Positions 1 through 8,855 of a stretch of DNA of 64,000 bases are shown here, piece by piece. The number at the start of each line of letters is the position of its first letter. The stretch's first letter is position 1. The position numbers were made by a program, and so were the translations under genes. The notes under the pieces are model-generated. The model saw only the letters and a list, made by a program, of their open reading frames with translations, was not told where the DNA came from and did no database searches. Source of the stretch: Solirubrobacterales bacterium (GTDB lineage Bacteria; Actinomycetota; Thermoleophilia; Solirubrobacterales; Solirubrobacteraceae); assembly GCA_019241635.1 (NCBI GenBank), contig JAFAWR010000037.1, forward strand, positions 1 to 64,000, read 5' to 3'.

Positions 1-833
1 CGCGAGAGCCGGCGGTCCTTGAGCAGCTTGCCCTCGGTCTGGCAGGTCGGGCAGTAACACATCACGTAGTCCTCGTAGAACACCGCCTCGAGCTGGTCGC
101 CGCAGCGCGGGCACGGCTCGCCGTTGCGCCGGTGGACGCTCAGCGGCATCGGCAGCTTGTCGGGGATGGGCAGCGACAGCGTCTGCTCGTAGTGCGCGAT
201 CACGTCGCCAAGGACCCGGACCGTCGTCTCGCGCAGTCGCGCGGCCTCGTCCTCGTCGAGGTCTGACCCGCGCTTGAACGGCGAGATCATCGCGCCGTGG
301 AGGATCTCGTCGACCCACGAGCGCCCGATTCCCGCGATCACGTGCTGATCGCGCATCAGCGCGTACAGCGGCCGCGGCTGATCGAGCAGCTCGGCGAACG
401 GCGGCGGGTCGGGCCACGCCTCGGGGCCGAGCTCGGCGATCGTCTCCTCGGCCTGCGCGTCCTCGGTCCGCAGGAGCTTCACCCAGGCGCGTTGACGGGT
501 ACCGAACTCGCGCAGGCGGAGCTCCCGGCCATCGACCAGCCGGACCAGCAGCCGCGACGTCCGGTCGCGCAGCGAGGCCCGGGTATCGAACAGCTGCAGG
601 CGTCCCGCGGACATGAGGTGAATCTCGAGCGACAGGCCGCCGTCGAGCTCGGCCACGAACAGCTTGCCGCGGCGGCCGATTCGCTCGAAGTGCCGGCCGT
701 GAAGGGCGCTGAGCGGTGGATCGAACGTCTTCAGCGCGTTGATTCCCGGCGTCAGTGCGGACTCGATCTCGACCCCGGCCACGGCGGCGCCGATGAGCCG
801 CGCGGTGATCTCGACCTCGGGCAATTCGGGCAT
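1..833 (-). CDS. Formamidopyrimidine-DNA glycosylase (Fpg/MutM family), C-terminus truncated by window edge
   Basis: Reverse translation gives MPELPEVEITARLIG...(start at 833) and C-terminal zinc finger CPRCGDQLEAVFYEDYVMCYCPTCQTEGKLLKDRRLSR; not in the ORF track because it runs off the edge. Confidence 0.92.
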   Translation of the reverse strand, partial: MPELPEVEITARLIGAAVAGVEIESALTPGINALKTFDPPLSALHGRHFERIGRRGKLFVAELDGGLSLEIHLMSAGRLQLFDTRASLRDRTSRLLVRLVDGRELRLREFGTRQRAWVKLLRTEDAQAEETIAELGPEAWPDPPPFAELLDQPRPLYALMRDQHVIAGIGRSWVDEILHGAMISPFKRGSDLDEDEAARLRETTVRVLGDVIAHYEQTLSLPIPDKLPMPLSVHRRNGEPCPRCGDQLEAVFYEDYVMCYCPTCQTEGKLLKDRRLS

Positions 834-876
834 GGTCATTCGAGGGTAGCCAGCCACCTACTAGTCTCGCTAGCCC

Positions 877-1953
877 ATGGCCGCCACGCTCGCCCCCGAC
901 GACGTCGTACGCACGCATGCCGAGGCGGCGGCGAATGCCCGCGAGCCGCTGATCGTGCTCGATGCGCTGGCCGAGTTCCTGGCCGCCTCCGGCCTCGACG
1001 CGCCCGACAACCTGAGCGCGTCCCCGATCGGCGAAGGTCACTCGAACGTCACCTTCGCTCTGTCCACCGGCGTCGTGTTGCGCCGTCCACCCCGGGGCCC
1101 GCTGCCGCCGAGCGCGCACGATGTCCTGCGCGAGGCCCGGCTGCTGCGCGCGCTGCGCCGCACCTCGGTGCCCGTGCCCGACGTACTGGCGGCGTGCGAG
1201 GACCCGACCGTGATCGGCGCCCCGTTCTACATCATGGAGCGAATGACCGGCGAGGTGATCACCGACAGCATCCCGGCCGGGCTCGACACGACCGAGCAGC
1301 GCGCCCGGATCGCCGATCAGCTCATCGGTGCGCTGGTCGAGCTGCACCGAGTGGACTGGACCGCGCTGGGCCTGGAGGGGTTCGGGAAGCCAAGCGGCTA
1401 CCTCGAGCGCCAACTCCGGCGCTTCTCCGGGTTATGGGAGCACAACCGCACGCGCGAGATTCCGCAGGTCGAGGAGGTCGGGCGATGGCTGGCGGCCAAC
1501 CTGCCGGCATCGCCCCCGGCGACGATCGTGCATGGCGACTTCCGGCTCGGGAACACCATGTTCGATGCCGAGCCCCCGGCCCGCCTGGTGGCGATCTTCG
1601 ACTGGGAGATGGCCACGATCGGGGATCCTCTCGCCGACGTGGGCTACATGCTCATGCACTGGACCCAGCCCGGTGACGCACTCGGCAAGTTCAACGCCCA
1701 CAACGTGACGTTGCTGCCCGGCTTTCCCACGCGGGCCGAGCTCACCGCGGCTTATGAGAAGCGCTCGGGGCGCTCGATCGGTGCGCTCGACTGGTACGTG
1801 GCCCTTGCCCTGTGGAAGGCGATCGTGTTCATGGAAGGCAACTACAAGCGCGCGCTGGCCGGCTCGACGGACGATCCCTACCTGCGATCGTTCGGCGAGG
1901 GCGTGCTCGAGATCGCCGATCGCGCGCTGGCGGTCACCCGTGATGGCTTCTGA
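877..1953 (+). CDS. Aminoglycoside phosphotransferase-like kinase (ACAD10/11-type APH family)
   Basis: GEGHSNVTF, IVHGDFRLGNTMFD and IFDWEMATIGDPLADVGYM motifs. Confidence 0.88.
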   Translation: MAATLAPDDVVRTHAEAAANAREPLIVLDALAEFLAASGLDAPDNLSASPIGEGHSNVTFALSTGVVLRRPPRGPLPPSAHDVLREARLLRALRRTSVPVPDVLAACEDPTVIGAPFYIMERMTGEVITDSIPAGLDTTEQRARIADQLIGALVELHRVDWTALGLEGFGKPSGYLERQLRRFSGLWEHNRTREIPQVEEVGRWLAANLPASPPATIVHGDFRLGNTMFDAEPPARLVAIFDWEMATIGDPLADVGYMLMHWTQPGDALGKFNAHNVTLLPGFPTRAELTAAYEKRSGRSIGALDWYVALALWKAIVFMEGNYKRALAGSTDDPYLRSFGEGVLEIADRALAVTRDGF

Positions 1954-2566
1954 GAACGGCCGCTACCGGGGGCTGCTGGTCGACTGGGGTGGCGTCCTCA
2001 CCAGCGACCTGTTCGTCTCGTTCCGCGCGTTCTGCGAGCTCGAGGGACTGGAGCCGGATACCGTCCGGCGACGGTTCCGCGAGGATCGCGACTGCCGTGA
2101 GCTCCTCATCGCACTCGAGACCGGAGCGGTCGAGGAAGATCGCTTCGAGCTCCAGTTCGCCGAGTTGCTCGGGGTCCCCGCCCCGAGCCTGATCGACCGG
2201 CTGTTCGCCGGGTCCGCCCCCGACGAGGAAATGCTCAGCGCGGTCCGCCGGGCCCGTGCGGGCGGGATCCGTACCGGGCTCGTGTCCAACTCATGGGGGA
2301 CGCGCCGCTACCCCCGGGAGCTCCTGGCCGAGTTGTTCGACGGCGTGGTGATCTCCGGCGAGGTGGGTATCCGCAAGCCCGCGCCGGAGATCTACGCGCT
2401 CGGCGCGGAGCGCATCGGTCTGCCCGCCGAGACGTGCGTGTTCGTCGACGACCTGCCGTTCAACCTCGCCCCCGCCGCCGAGCTCGGGATGGCGACGGTG
2501 CATCACCGCACGGCCGAGCAGACGCTCGCCGAGCTCGAGCCGCTGCTGGGCATCCGGCTTCGATGA
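1943..2566 (+). CDS. HAD-superfamily hydrolase (epoxide hydrolase N-term/ACAD10-like)
   Basis: LLVDWGGVLT, GLVSNSWG, GEVGIRKPAPEIY, CVFVDDLPFNL; ATG at 1943 overlaps upstream stop. Confidence 0.88.
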   Translation: MASENGRYRGLLVDWGGVLTSDLFVSFRAFCELEGLEPDTVRRRFREDRDCRELLIALETGAVEEDRFELQFAELLGVPAPSLIDRLFAGSAPDEEMLSAVRRARAGGIRTGLVSNSWGTRRYPRELLAELFDGVVISGEVGIRKPAPEIYALGAERIGLPAETCVFVDDLPFNLAPAAELGMATVHHRTAEQTLAELEPLLGIRLR

Positions 2567-3003
2567 TTTCCCGCGCGATCCTGGCCGGCGCCGTCGCGCT
2601 GGCTCTGTCCGGCTGCGGGTCGGGGTCGCCGTCGATGACCCGGCTACGTGCCCAGGCCACGCGCGTGTGCACGCGCTCGCTCGTGCAGGGCGCGCAGATC
2701 GCGCCGCCCGCGACGCCGGCGCGCACCGGACAGTTTCTCCATCGGGGCATCGCCGTCCTGGGGCCCGAGCTGGCCGCCCTGGGCAAGCTGCACGCCCCCA
2801 GCGAGCAGGCGGGGGCATACTCGGCCGCGCTCGCCTCGCTCACTCACGCGCTGGCCATCCTCACCTCCACCGCGCACGATCTCGACCGGGGAGCCGATCC
2901 CCTGACCACGATCAAGACTCTCCAGCACCGGCTCGGGCCGGTCGAGGCCAACGCCAACGCCGCATGGCGGACGCTCGGCGTGCCGGCGTGCGTGACCCGC
3001 TAG
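2563..3003 (+). CDS. Putative lipoprotein, hypothetical
   Basis: MISRAILAGAVALALSGCGSG lipobox; 4-nt ATGA overlap with upstream HAD gene. Confidence 0.7.
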   Translation: MISRAILAGAVALALSGCGSGSPSMTRLRAQATRVCTRSLVQGAQIAPPATPARTGQFLHRGIAVLGPELAALGKLHAPSEQAGAYSAALASLTHALAILTSTAHDLDRGADPLTTIKTLQHRLGPVEANANAAWRTLGVPACVTR

Positions 3004-3056
3004 GCCCGTTACGAGCAGCGGTCCCCCCCGCAGGGCGAGGGGGACCACCAGTTACA

Positions 3057-3581
3057 TCAGAGCTGGGTCAGCTTGATCTTCTCGGTGCAGGTCAGGTGAA
3101 CCGAGTCACCGCTCGTGCACTTGATGACACCCTTCTTGCCGGCCGCCTTGGCCAGCGACCCGGTGCCGCCGGTGACCGTCAACGTGCCCGTCCAGGTCTC
3201 GCTGGTGAAGTCAGTGGGAGTCAGGGACTGTTCAGTCGGCGTCAGGTCGAACTTTCCGTGAACTGACCCGTCGCCGAAGTACTGGGTATAGCTGCCCACG
3301 GTGTCACCGCTGTCGGGCACTGTGAAGCCATCCTTCTCGACACCCCATCCGAACGAGGCGCCGCCGCAATGGACGGTGCCGTACTGCGCGCCCTGCGAGG
3401 GCGGCTGATCCACCGTCGGGGATCCCGGTGCCGGCACAGTGCCGAGCGAGACGTGACACTTGACCACCACCGGCTTGGCCGCGGTGCTGTTGCTGGCCGC
3501 CGCGGCGACGGAAATGCCCAGCACGAACGGGACCGCAGCGAGCGCCGTCCCGACGAGGCAGATACGACGTTTCATGCTCAC
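3057..3581 (-). CDS. Hypothetical secreted protein
   Basis: Signal peptide MSMKRRICLVGTALAAVPFVLGISVAAAAS; no recognised domain. Confidence 0.65.
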   Translation of the reverse strand: MSMKRRICLVGTALAAVPFVLGISVAAAASNSTAAKPVVVKCHVSLGTVPAPGSPTVDQPPSQGAQYGTVHCGGASFGWGVEKDGFTVPDSGDTVGSYTQYFGDGSVHGKFDLTPTEQSLTPTDFTSETWTGTLTVTGGTGSLAKAAGKKGVIKCTSGDSVHLTCTEKIKLTQL

Positions 3582-3586
3582 TCCGA

Positions 3587-4621
3587 TCAGTGGATGCTGG
3601 CGACCGTTGCCCTCGCGGCGTTCAAAACCGCCTTGGGCAGCGGGGCGAAGTCCAAGGATGGACCGAACCGCTGACCGGCGCCCAGGGCGTAGCCGATAAA
3701 CGACTGGAGCAGGGCCCCGTTGGGAGCCGTGGTCGGCACGATCGCGTAGGTGTAGGTAGAGATCGCGTACGCGCTCTTGGCGCGGCGCGGTGGGTTGACG
3801 ATCGTCACCTGGTTGCCCGGCGGGACGCTGTGGAACGCCGCCGCCGCGGCCTCGATCGCGCTCAGGTTGGGCACGACGTAGCGTCCGCCCGCGTTCTTGA
3901 TGCCGATCGCCGGCAGGCGCTGGGCGATCAGGTACGAGACAGCGATGTAGGCGATCGAGCCGTTGGTCCCGCTGGTTGCGCTGGCCATGCCGGAGTTGCC
4001 GCGGGCGCCCACCCCGACCGGGAAGCTCACCGCGGTCGAGCTACCCACGCGCGAGGCAAACGAGCCCGACACGTCGGACAGGTACCGGGTGAACGCATAG
4101 GTGTCCCCGGAGGAGTCGCTTCGCCAGAGCACGGTGATCGGCGTGCTCGGGATGTGCGCGCCCTTGTTCAGCGCGCGGATCGCCGGATCGCTCCAGTTGG
4201 TGATCTGCCCGAGGTAGATCTTGGCCAGCACCGGGCCCGTCAGATGGAGGTTGGTGTGGCGGGGCAGGCGCAGGCCGTCGATGCGGTAGCTCACGCCGGT
4301 CGCGGTCAGCGCCCAGGGGATCTGCACGCAGTTGGCGCAGGGGGGGGTCTGGTAGACCGACAGCGGGGCGTCGGAGGCGCCGAAGTCGACCTGCCCCCCG
4401 GCGATGTCCTTGTACCCGCTCCCCGATCCGACCGGTGCGTAGGTGACGTTGTTACCGGTCGCGGTGCCCCACGCCGTGGCCCATTCGGCCTCGATCGGGG
4501 CGACCAGCGTCGACCCGGCGCCGGTGAGGGTTGACGCCGACGCGACCGCGGTGCTCAGGCCGAACACGCAGCCGGCGAGCAACGCCGCGCACGTCAACCT
4601 GACCAATTGCTTCGAGCGCAA
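3587..4621 (-). CDS. pstS: Phosphate ABC transporter substrate-binding protein PstS
   Basis: GAGSTLVAP, VGSGSGYKDIAGGQVDFGASDAPLS; divergent from pstCAB. Confidence 0.93.
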   Translation of the reverse strand: MRSKQLVRLTCAALLAGCVFGLSTAVASASTLTGAGSTLVAPIEAEWATAWGTATGNNVTYAPVGSGSGYKDIAGGQVDFGASDAPLSVYQTPPCANCVQIPWALTATGVSYRIDGLRLPRHTNLHLTGPVLAKIYLGQITNWSDPAIRALNKGAHIPSTPITVLWRSDSSGDTYAFTRYLSDVSGSFASRVGSSTAVSFPVGVGARGNSGMASATSGTNGSIAYIAVSYLIAQRLPAIGIKNAGGRYVVPNLSAIEAAAAAFHSVPPGNQVTIVNPPRRAKSAYAISTYTYAIVPTTAPNGALLQSFIGYALGAGQRFGPSLDFAPLPKAVLNAARATVASIH

Positions 4622-4754
4622 TTCAGTGTTCCTTTCCTTATTGGAAATCCGGATTCAGCTCGAAGTGGCCCGGCCGCCCCTCGCGAGCGGGGTAAGCATC
4701 TCCGAGGCGGTTTGAGCAACTGTGGCCAAGTTGTAACCACGTTGTTGAAAACCT

Positions 4755-5807
4755 GTGAGCGTCGAGACGGTCGCCGGGTTCATCACCCGCGTTTTCCGTA
4801 CGCTGGCCGCCGTGTCAACCAGGGCTCGGCTCACAGGGCGGCGGCGCGGGGCGCGCACGGCGGCGGGAACGCGACGAAAGCCGGCCGGACGCGCCGGTGA
4901 CCGGGTGATGTTCGTGCTCTGCGCGCTGGCTGGGCTGCTAGTCGTCGTGACCCTGGTCGACGTCGTCTACGAGCTGGCCAACAACGCACGGCCCTCGATC
5001 GCGCGTAACGGACTCGGGTTCCTCCTCCACACCCAGTGGAACCCCAACTTCAACCGCGAGGGCGCCGGGGCCCTGATCTTCGGCACCCTCGTCAGCTCCG
5101 GGCTGGCGACGCTCCTGGCCACGCCGCTCGGGGTGGCCATCGGCCTCTACCTGGCCATGATGGCGCCGCCGCGCGTGCGCGCGACCGTCGGGCCGCTGGT
5201 CGAGATGCTCGCGGCCGTGCCCAGCATCATCTACGGCTTCTGGGGCCTGGTCGTGCTGGTTCCGTTCGTCGAGCGCCTCGAGCCGGGCCTGCACGGCGCG
5301 CTCGGGTTCATCCCGTTGTTCGGCCGGCCTGCCACTATCGGCATCAGCATGCTGAGCGCGGTGATCGTGCTCACCGTGATGATCCTGCCGATCATCTCCG
5401 CGCTCACCCGCGATCTGTTCCTGACCGTGCCGCGCGAGCTCACCGACGGCGCCGAGGCGCTCGGCGCCACGCGCTGGGAGGTCATCCGCGGCATCGTATT
5501 GCCAAGCACGGCTTCGGGGGTGGGGGCGGCGGTCGTGCTCGGCCTCGGCCGGGCGCTCGGGGAGGCGATCGCGGTGTCGTTCGTGATCGGCGACGTGAAC
5601 GCGATCCACGCCTCGCTGTTCGCGCCCGCCGCGACCGGAGCCGAACGGATCGCCAATCAGTTCCAGGGCGCGCTCAACGCGCAGCACCTGGCGTCGCTGT
5701 TCTACGTCGGTCTGATCCTGGTCGTGATCGGGATGCTCACCAGCCTGGCCGCGCGCGCCATCGCCGGCCGGTTCGACGTCAACCGAGCGGTCGGGGCGAC
5801 GGTGTGA
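4755..5807 (+). CDS. pstC: Phosphate ABC transporter permease PstC (GTG start; alternative GTG at 4812)
   Basis: [16 protein letters not shown] and [21 protein letters not shown] permease motif; followed by pstA, pstB. Confidence 0.92.
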   Translation: MSVETVAGFITRVFRTLAAVSTRARLTGRRRGARTAAGTRRKPAGRAGDRVMFVLCALAGLLVVVTLVDVVYELANNARPSIARNGLGFLLHTQWNPNFNREGAGALIFGTLVSSGLATLLATPLGVAIGLYLAMMAPPRVRATVGPLVEMLAAVPSIIYGFWGLVVLVPFVERLEPGLHGALGFIPLFGRPATIGISMLSAVIVLTVMILPIISALTRDLFLTVPRELTDGAEALGATRWEVIRGIVLPSTASGVGAAVVLGLGRALGEAIAVSFVIGDVNAIHASLFAPAATGAERIANQFQGALNAQHLASLFYVGLILVVIGMLTSLAARAIAGRFDVNRAVGATV

Positions 5808-6730
5808 GCAGCGCCGCCTCGCAGCTCGTACTCGGCGAATCGGGTCTGTTCGACCCCACCGCGCCACTGACCGCCTCGGGGAATCTGCGCCGGCGCGGCG
5901 TGATCAGCGTGATCGTGACGGTCACAGCGACGGCAGCGGCCCTGGCCGCCGTGGCAATCCTGGCGATCGTCGTCTACGACGTTCTGCAGCGCGGCATCTC
6001 CTCGCTCAGCGTCGGCTTCGTGTTCCAGAACCCCAGCGGGCTGGCCGGCGGCGGGATCTTCAACTACGTACTCGGGACGGCCGAGGTGGTCGGGCTCGGG
6101 GCGGCGGTCGCGCTACCCCTCGGCGTGCTCACCGGCATCTACCTGACCGAGTTCGCCGGCCGCCGGTCGCGCACGGCCGGCGTGATCAAGCTCGCGCTGG
6201 ACATGATGCAGGGCCTGCCGACAATCATCGTCGGGCTGTTCGTGTATGGCCTGATCGTGATCCCACAGCGGCGCCAGTCGGGGCTTGCGGCGTCGATCGC
6301 CCTGGCCATCGTGATGCTCCCGCTGATGGCACGCTCGAGTCAGGAGGTCCTGCTGCTCGTCCCGAACAGCCTGCGCGAGGCGGCCGACGCGCTCGGGGTG
6401 AGCCGCTGGCGGACGGTGCTCACAGTGATCCTCCCCGCGGCGATGGGCGGGATCGTCACCGGCGCGATCCTGGCCATCGCGCGCGCGGCCGGCGAGACCG
6501 CGCCGGTGCTGATCGCCAACTCGATCTTCGATCCGAACGCGGTCAGCACGAACATCTTCCACGGCGTCCCGACGATCCCGATGCTCATCTACAGCTCGGT
6601 CGAGTTGCCGATTCCCCAGGCGGTGGCGCGGGCGTGGGGCGCAGCGCTCGTGCTGATGCTGTTCATCCTGATTGCGAATGTCGGCGCGCGCGTGATCCTG
6701 GCGCGGAGCCGTGGAAAGATGGGGCGCTGA
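5804..6730 (+). CDS. pstA: Phosphate ABC transporter permease PstA
   Basis: [43 protein letters not shown] start overlaps pstC stop by 4 nt. Confidence 0.92.
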   Translation: MSSAASQLVLGESGLFDPTAPLTASGNLRRRGVISVIVTVTATAAALAAVAILAIVVYDVLQRGISSLSVGFVFQNPSGLAGGGIFNYVLGTAEVVGLGAAVALPLGVLTGIYLTEFAGRRSRTAGVIKLALDMMQGLPTIIVGLFVYGLIVIPQRRQSGLAASIALAIVMLPLMARSSQEVLLLVPNSLREAADALGVSRWRTVLTVILPAAMGGIVTGAILAIARAAGETAPVLIANSIFDPNAVSTNIFHGVPTIPMLIYSSVELPIPQAVARAWGAALVLMLFILIANVGARVILARSRGKMGR

Positions 6731-7632
6731 TGGATTGGGAGCAGACCACGAGCCACCCGCCGGCCGACCAGGCGCCGCCGACCCGCGTGCGGCTGCGCAG
6801 CGACCCGTCGATCCCGATCCCCCAGGTGGTCACGAACGGCACCGCCGCGGAGCCGACGCGAGCCGCCGTGTTCGACATCCGCGACATGGCGGTCTACTAC
6901 GGGTCCAACTGCGCCCTCGCCCGCACCTCGCTGAAGATCTACCGCAACCTCGTGACCGCCGTGATCGGCCCGTCGGGCTGCGGAAAGTCCACGTTCATCC
7001 GCAGCCTCAACCGCATGAACGACGCGATTCCCAGCTTCCGGATCGACGGCCATGTGCTCTACCACGGCCACGACCTGTACGGCGCCAAAGCCAACCGGGT
7101 CGAGGTGCGCCGGCGGATCGGCATGGTGTTCCAGAAGCCGAACCCGTTTCCGAAGTCGATCTACGACAACGTCGCCTGGGCGGCGCGCAACCTCGGGATG
7201 AAGCGCGGCCTCGATGAGCGCGTCGAGCAGGCGCTACACCAGGCGGCGCTGTGGGACGAGGTCAAAGACCGCCTGCGCGACAGCGCGCTGGGGCTGTCCG
7301 GAGGCCAGCAGCAGCGGCTGTGCATCGCCCGGGCGATCGCCATCGAGCCCGATGTCCTGCTCCTCGACGAGCCCGCCTCGGCGCTCGATCCCGTGTCGAC
7401 GGCGGCGATCGAGGACCTGATGCACAACCTCAAGCACCGCTTCACGATCGTCATCGTCACGCACAACATGCAGCAGGCGGCCCGAGTGGCTGACCGCACC
7501 GCGTTCTTCAGCCTGGACACCACCGGCCCCGAGCGGTTCGGGACGCTGATCGAGTACGGCGACACCCAGACGATCTTCCGCCACGCGTCGGACTCGCGCA
7601 CTCGCGACTATGTCGCGGGACGCTTCGGCTGA
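6730..7632 (+). CDS. pstB: Phosphate ABC transporter ATP-binding protein PstB
   Basis: [48 protein letters not shown]. Confidence 0.95.
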   Translation: MDWEQTTSHPPADQAPPTRVRLRSDPSIPIPQVVTNGTAAEPTRAAVFDIRDMAVYYGSNCALARTSLKIYRNLVTAVIGPSGCGKSTFIRSLNRMNDAIPSFRIDGHVLYHGHDLYGAKANRVEVRRRIGMVFQKPNPFPKSIYDNVAWAARNLGMKRGLDERVEQALHQAALWDEVKDRLRDSALGLSGGQQQRLCIARAIAIEPDVLLLDEPASALDPVSTAAIEDLMHNLKHRFTIVIVTHNMQQAARVADRTAFFSLDTTGPERFGTLIEYGDTQTIFRHASDSRTRDYVAGRFG

Positions 7633-7651
7633 ACGCCGCGCCCGGCGCCGT

Positions 7652-8074
7652 CTAGGAGAAAATCGACTCGCTGGCGACCTGCGCCAGAATCGGCTGACCG
7701 CACTGCCAGCAGAACGAGGCGCCGGTGCTGTGCGGGGCCCCGCATGAAGCGCAGATCCCCGCCGTGGCGGTGTGCTCGAGGCGGAGGATCCGCTCGATCT
7801 CGCCCAGCTCGGAATCGGCGTCCTGGAGCAAGGCGGCCCGCTTGACGAGGACCTCGACGCGAATGCGATCGCGGGTGGCCATCTCGTAGACCAGCCCGCC
7901 GAGATCCCACTGAAGCTCGGCCACGCGCGCCTTCAACTGGTCGCGCCGGCGCTCGAGATCGACGATCTGGCTCTCGGTGGGCGCGGCGCCTGGGGCGGGC
8001 GTGCCCGTCGCGGACGGGGCGCCCGGACCGGGAGTCGAGGACGGCTTGCGGGGTGTGCGTCCGGGCAGTCGCAT
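7652..8074 (-). CDS. Zinc-ribbon coiled-coil protein
   Basis: CASCGAPHSTGASFCWQCG ribbon and a charged helix before it. Confidence 0.7.
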   Translation of the reverse strand: MRLPGRTPRKPSSTPGPGAPSATGTPAPGAAPTESQIVDLERRRDQLKARVAELQWDLGGLVYEMATRDRIRVEVLVKRAALLQDADSELGEIERILRLEHTATAGICASCGAPHSTGASFCWQCGQPILAQVASESIFS

Positions 8075-8088
8075 GATCGACGCTCCTT

Positions 8089-8754
8089 TCAGGGCCCGAA
8101 GAAGTTTCCGTTGAACGTGCCGCCCGAGCACCCGGCCTGGTTGCCCGAGCACTTCCCCCCGGTGGTCACCGTCGGCGGCGCCAGGTTGGCCGAGTTGCCA
8201 AGGACCTTGCCCGCAGCCTGGGTGGCCTTCTTCTGCACCGCGGCGGACGGCGGCGCGGTGGCCTTGGCGGCCGCGTTCAGCTTGGCCTGGGTCTTCTTGG
8301 TCACATGCACAGTCGTCGGCGTGGTCGTCGGCGCGGACGCGGCCGCGGACCCGCCGCCCTGGACGGTGATGACCTGAGGGGCGTCGGCCCGGGTGGTCGT
8401 GTTGTTCTTGTTCGCGACGCTCCCGATCAGCACGCCAAGCCCGATCGCCAGCAGGAGCACGCCCACCCCGGCGACCAGGGTCGTGCCGGAGCTCACCCGG
8501 GAAGGACCGGGCGGGGCGACCCGGCGCGTCCGCCGCGTGTAGGTCACCTCGGTGGCGGGTTGGGCCACCGGGAAGCGAGGCTGGCCGCGGCGCTCACCGC
8601 ACTCGACGCAGTAGCGCTGATCGTGGGCGAGCGGCGTCCCGCACGCGGAGCATCGGTCCCCCGAGCCTGCGGAGGGCACGCTCGGCAGCTCGCGCGTGGG
8701 CTCATCGCCCCCGGGCTGCTCGCCGGGTTCCGTGCGGTCGTCTTCGGGCCCCAT
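8089..8754 (-). CDS. Zinc-ribbon, single-TM membrane protein
   Basis: CSACGTPLAHDQRYCVECGERRG followed by TM TTLVAGVGVLLLAIGLGVLIGSV and Ala/Thr-rich exterior. Confidence 0.7.
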   Translation of the reverse strand: MGPEDDRTEPGEQPGGDEPTRELPSVPSAGSGDRCSACGTPLAHDQRYCVECGERRGQPRFPVAQPATEVTYTRRTRRVAPPGPSRVSSGTTLVAGVGVLLLAIGLGVLIGSVANKNNTTTRADAPQVITVQGGGSAAASAPTTTPTTVHVTKKTQAKLNAAAKATAPPSAAVQKKATQAAGKVLGNSANLAPPTVTTGGKCSGNQAGCSGGTFNGNFFGP

Positions 8755-8855
8755 GGTCCCGCGAGTATCCGCGTCCGGCCCGGGCCATTTGTGAACAAGG
8801 CGTGATCCAGGGCGACTGACCACCCGCTCGGCCAGGCCTGATCCTCGATACCAAG

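Noticed and set aside
4622-4755. Possible PHO box between pstS and pstC
   Set aside because: GTTGTAACCACGTTGTTGAAAACC has loose repeats, but I could not match a defined actinobacterial PhoP/RegX3 consensus; needs a motif scan.
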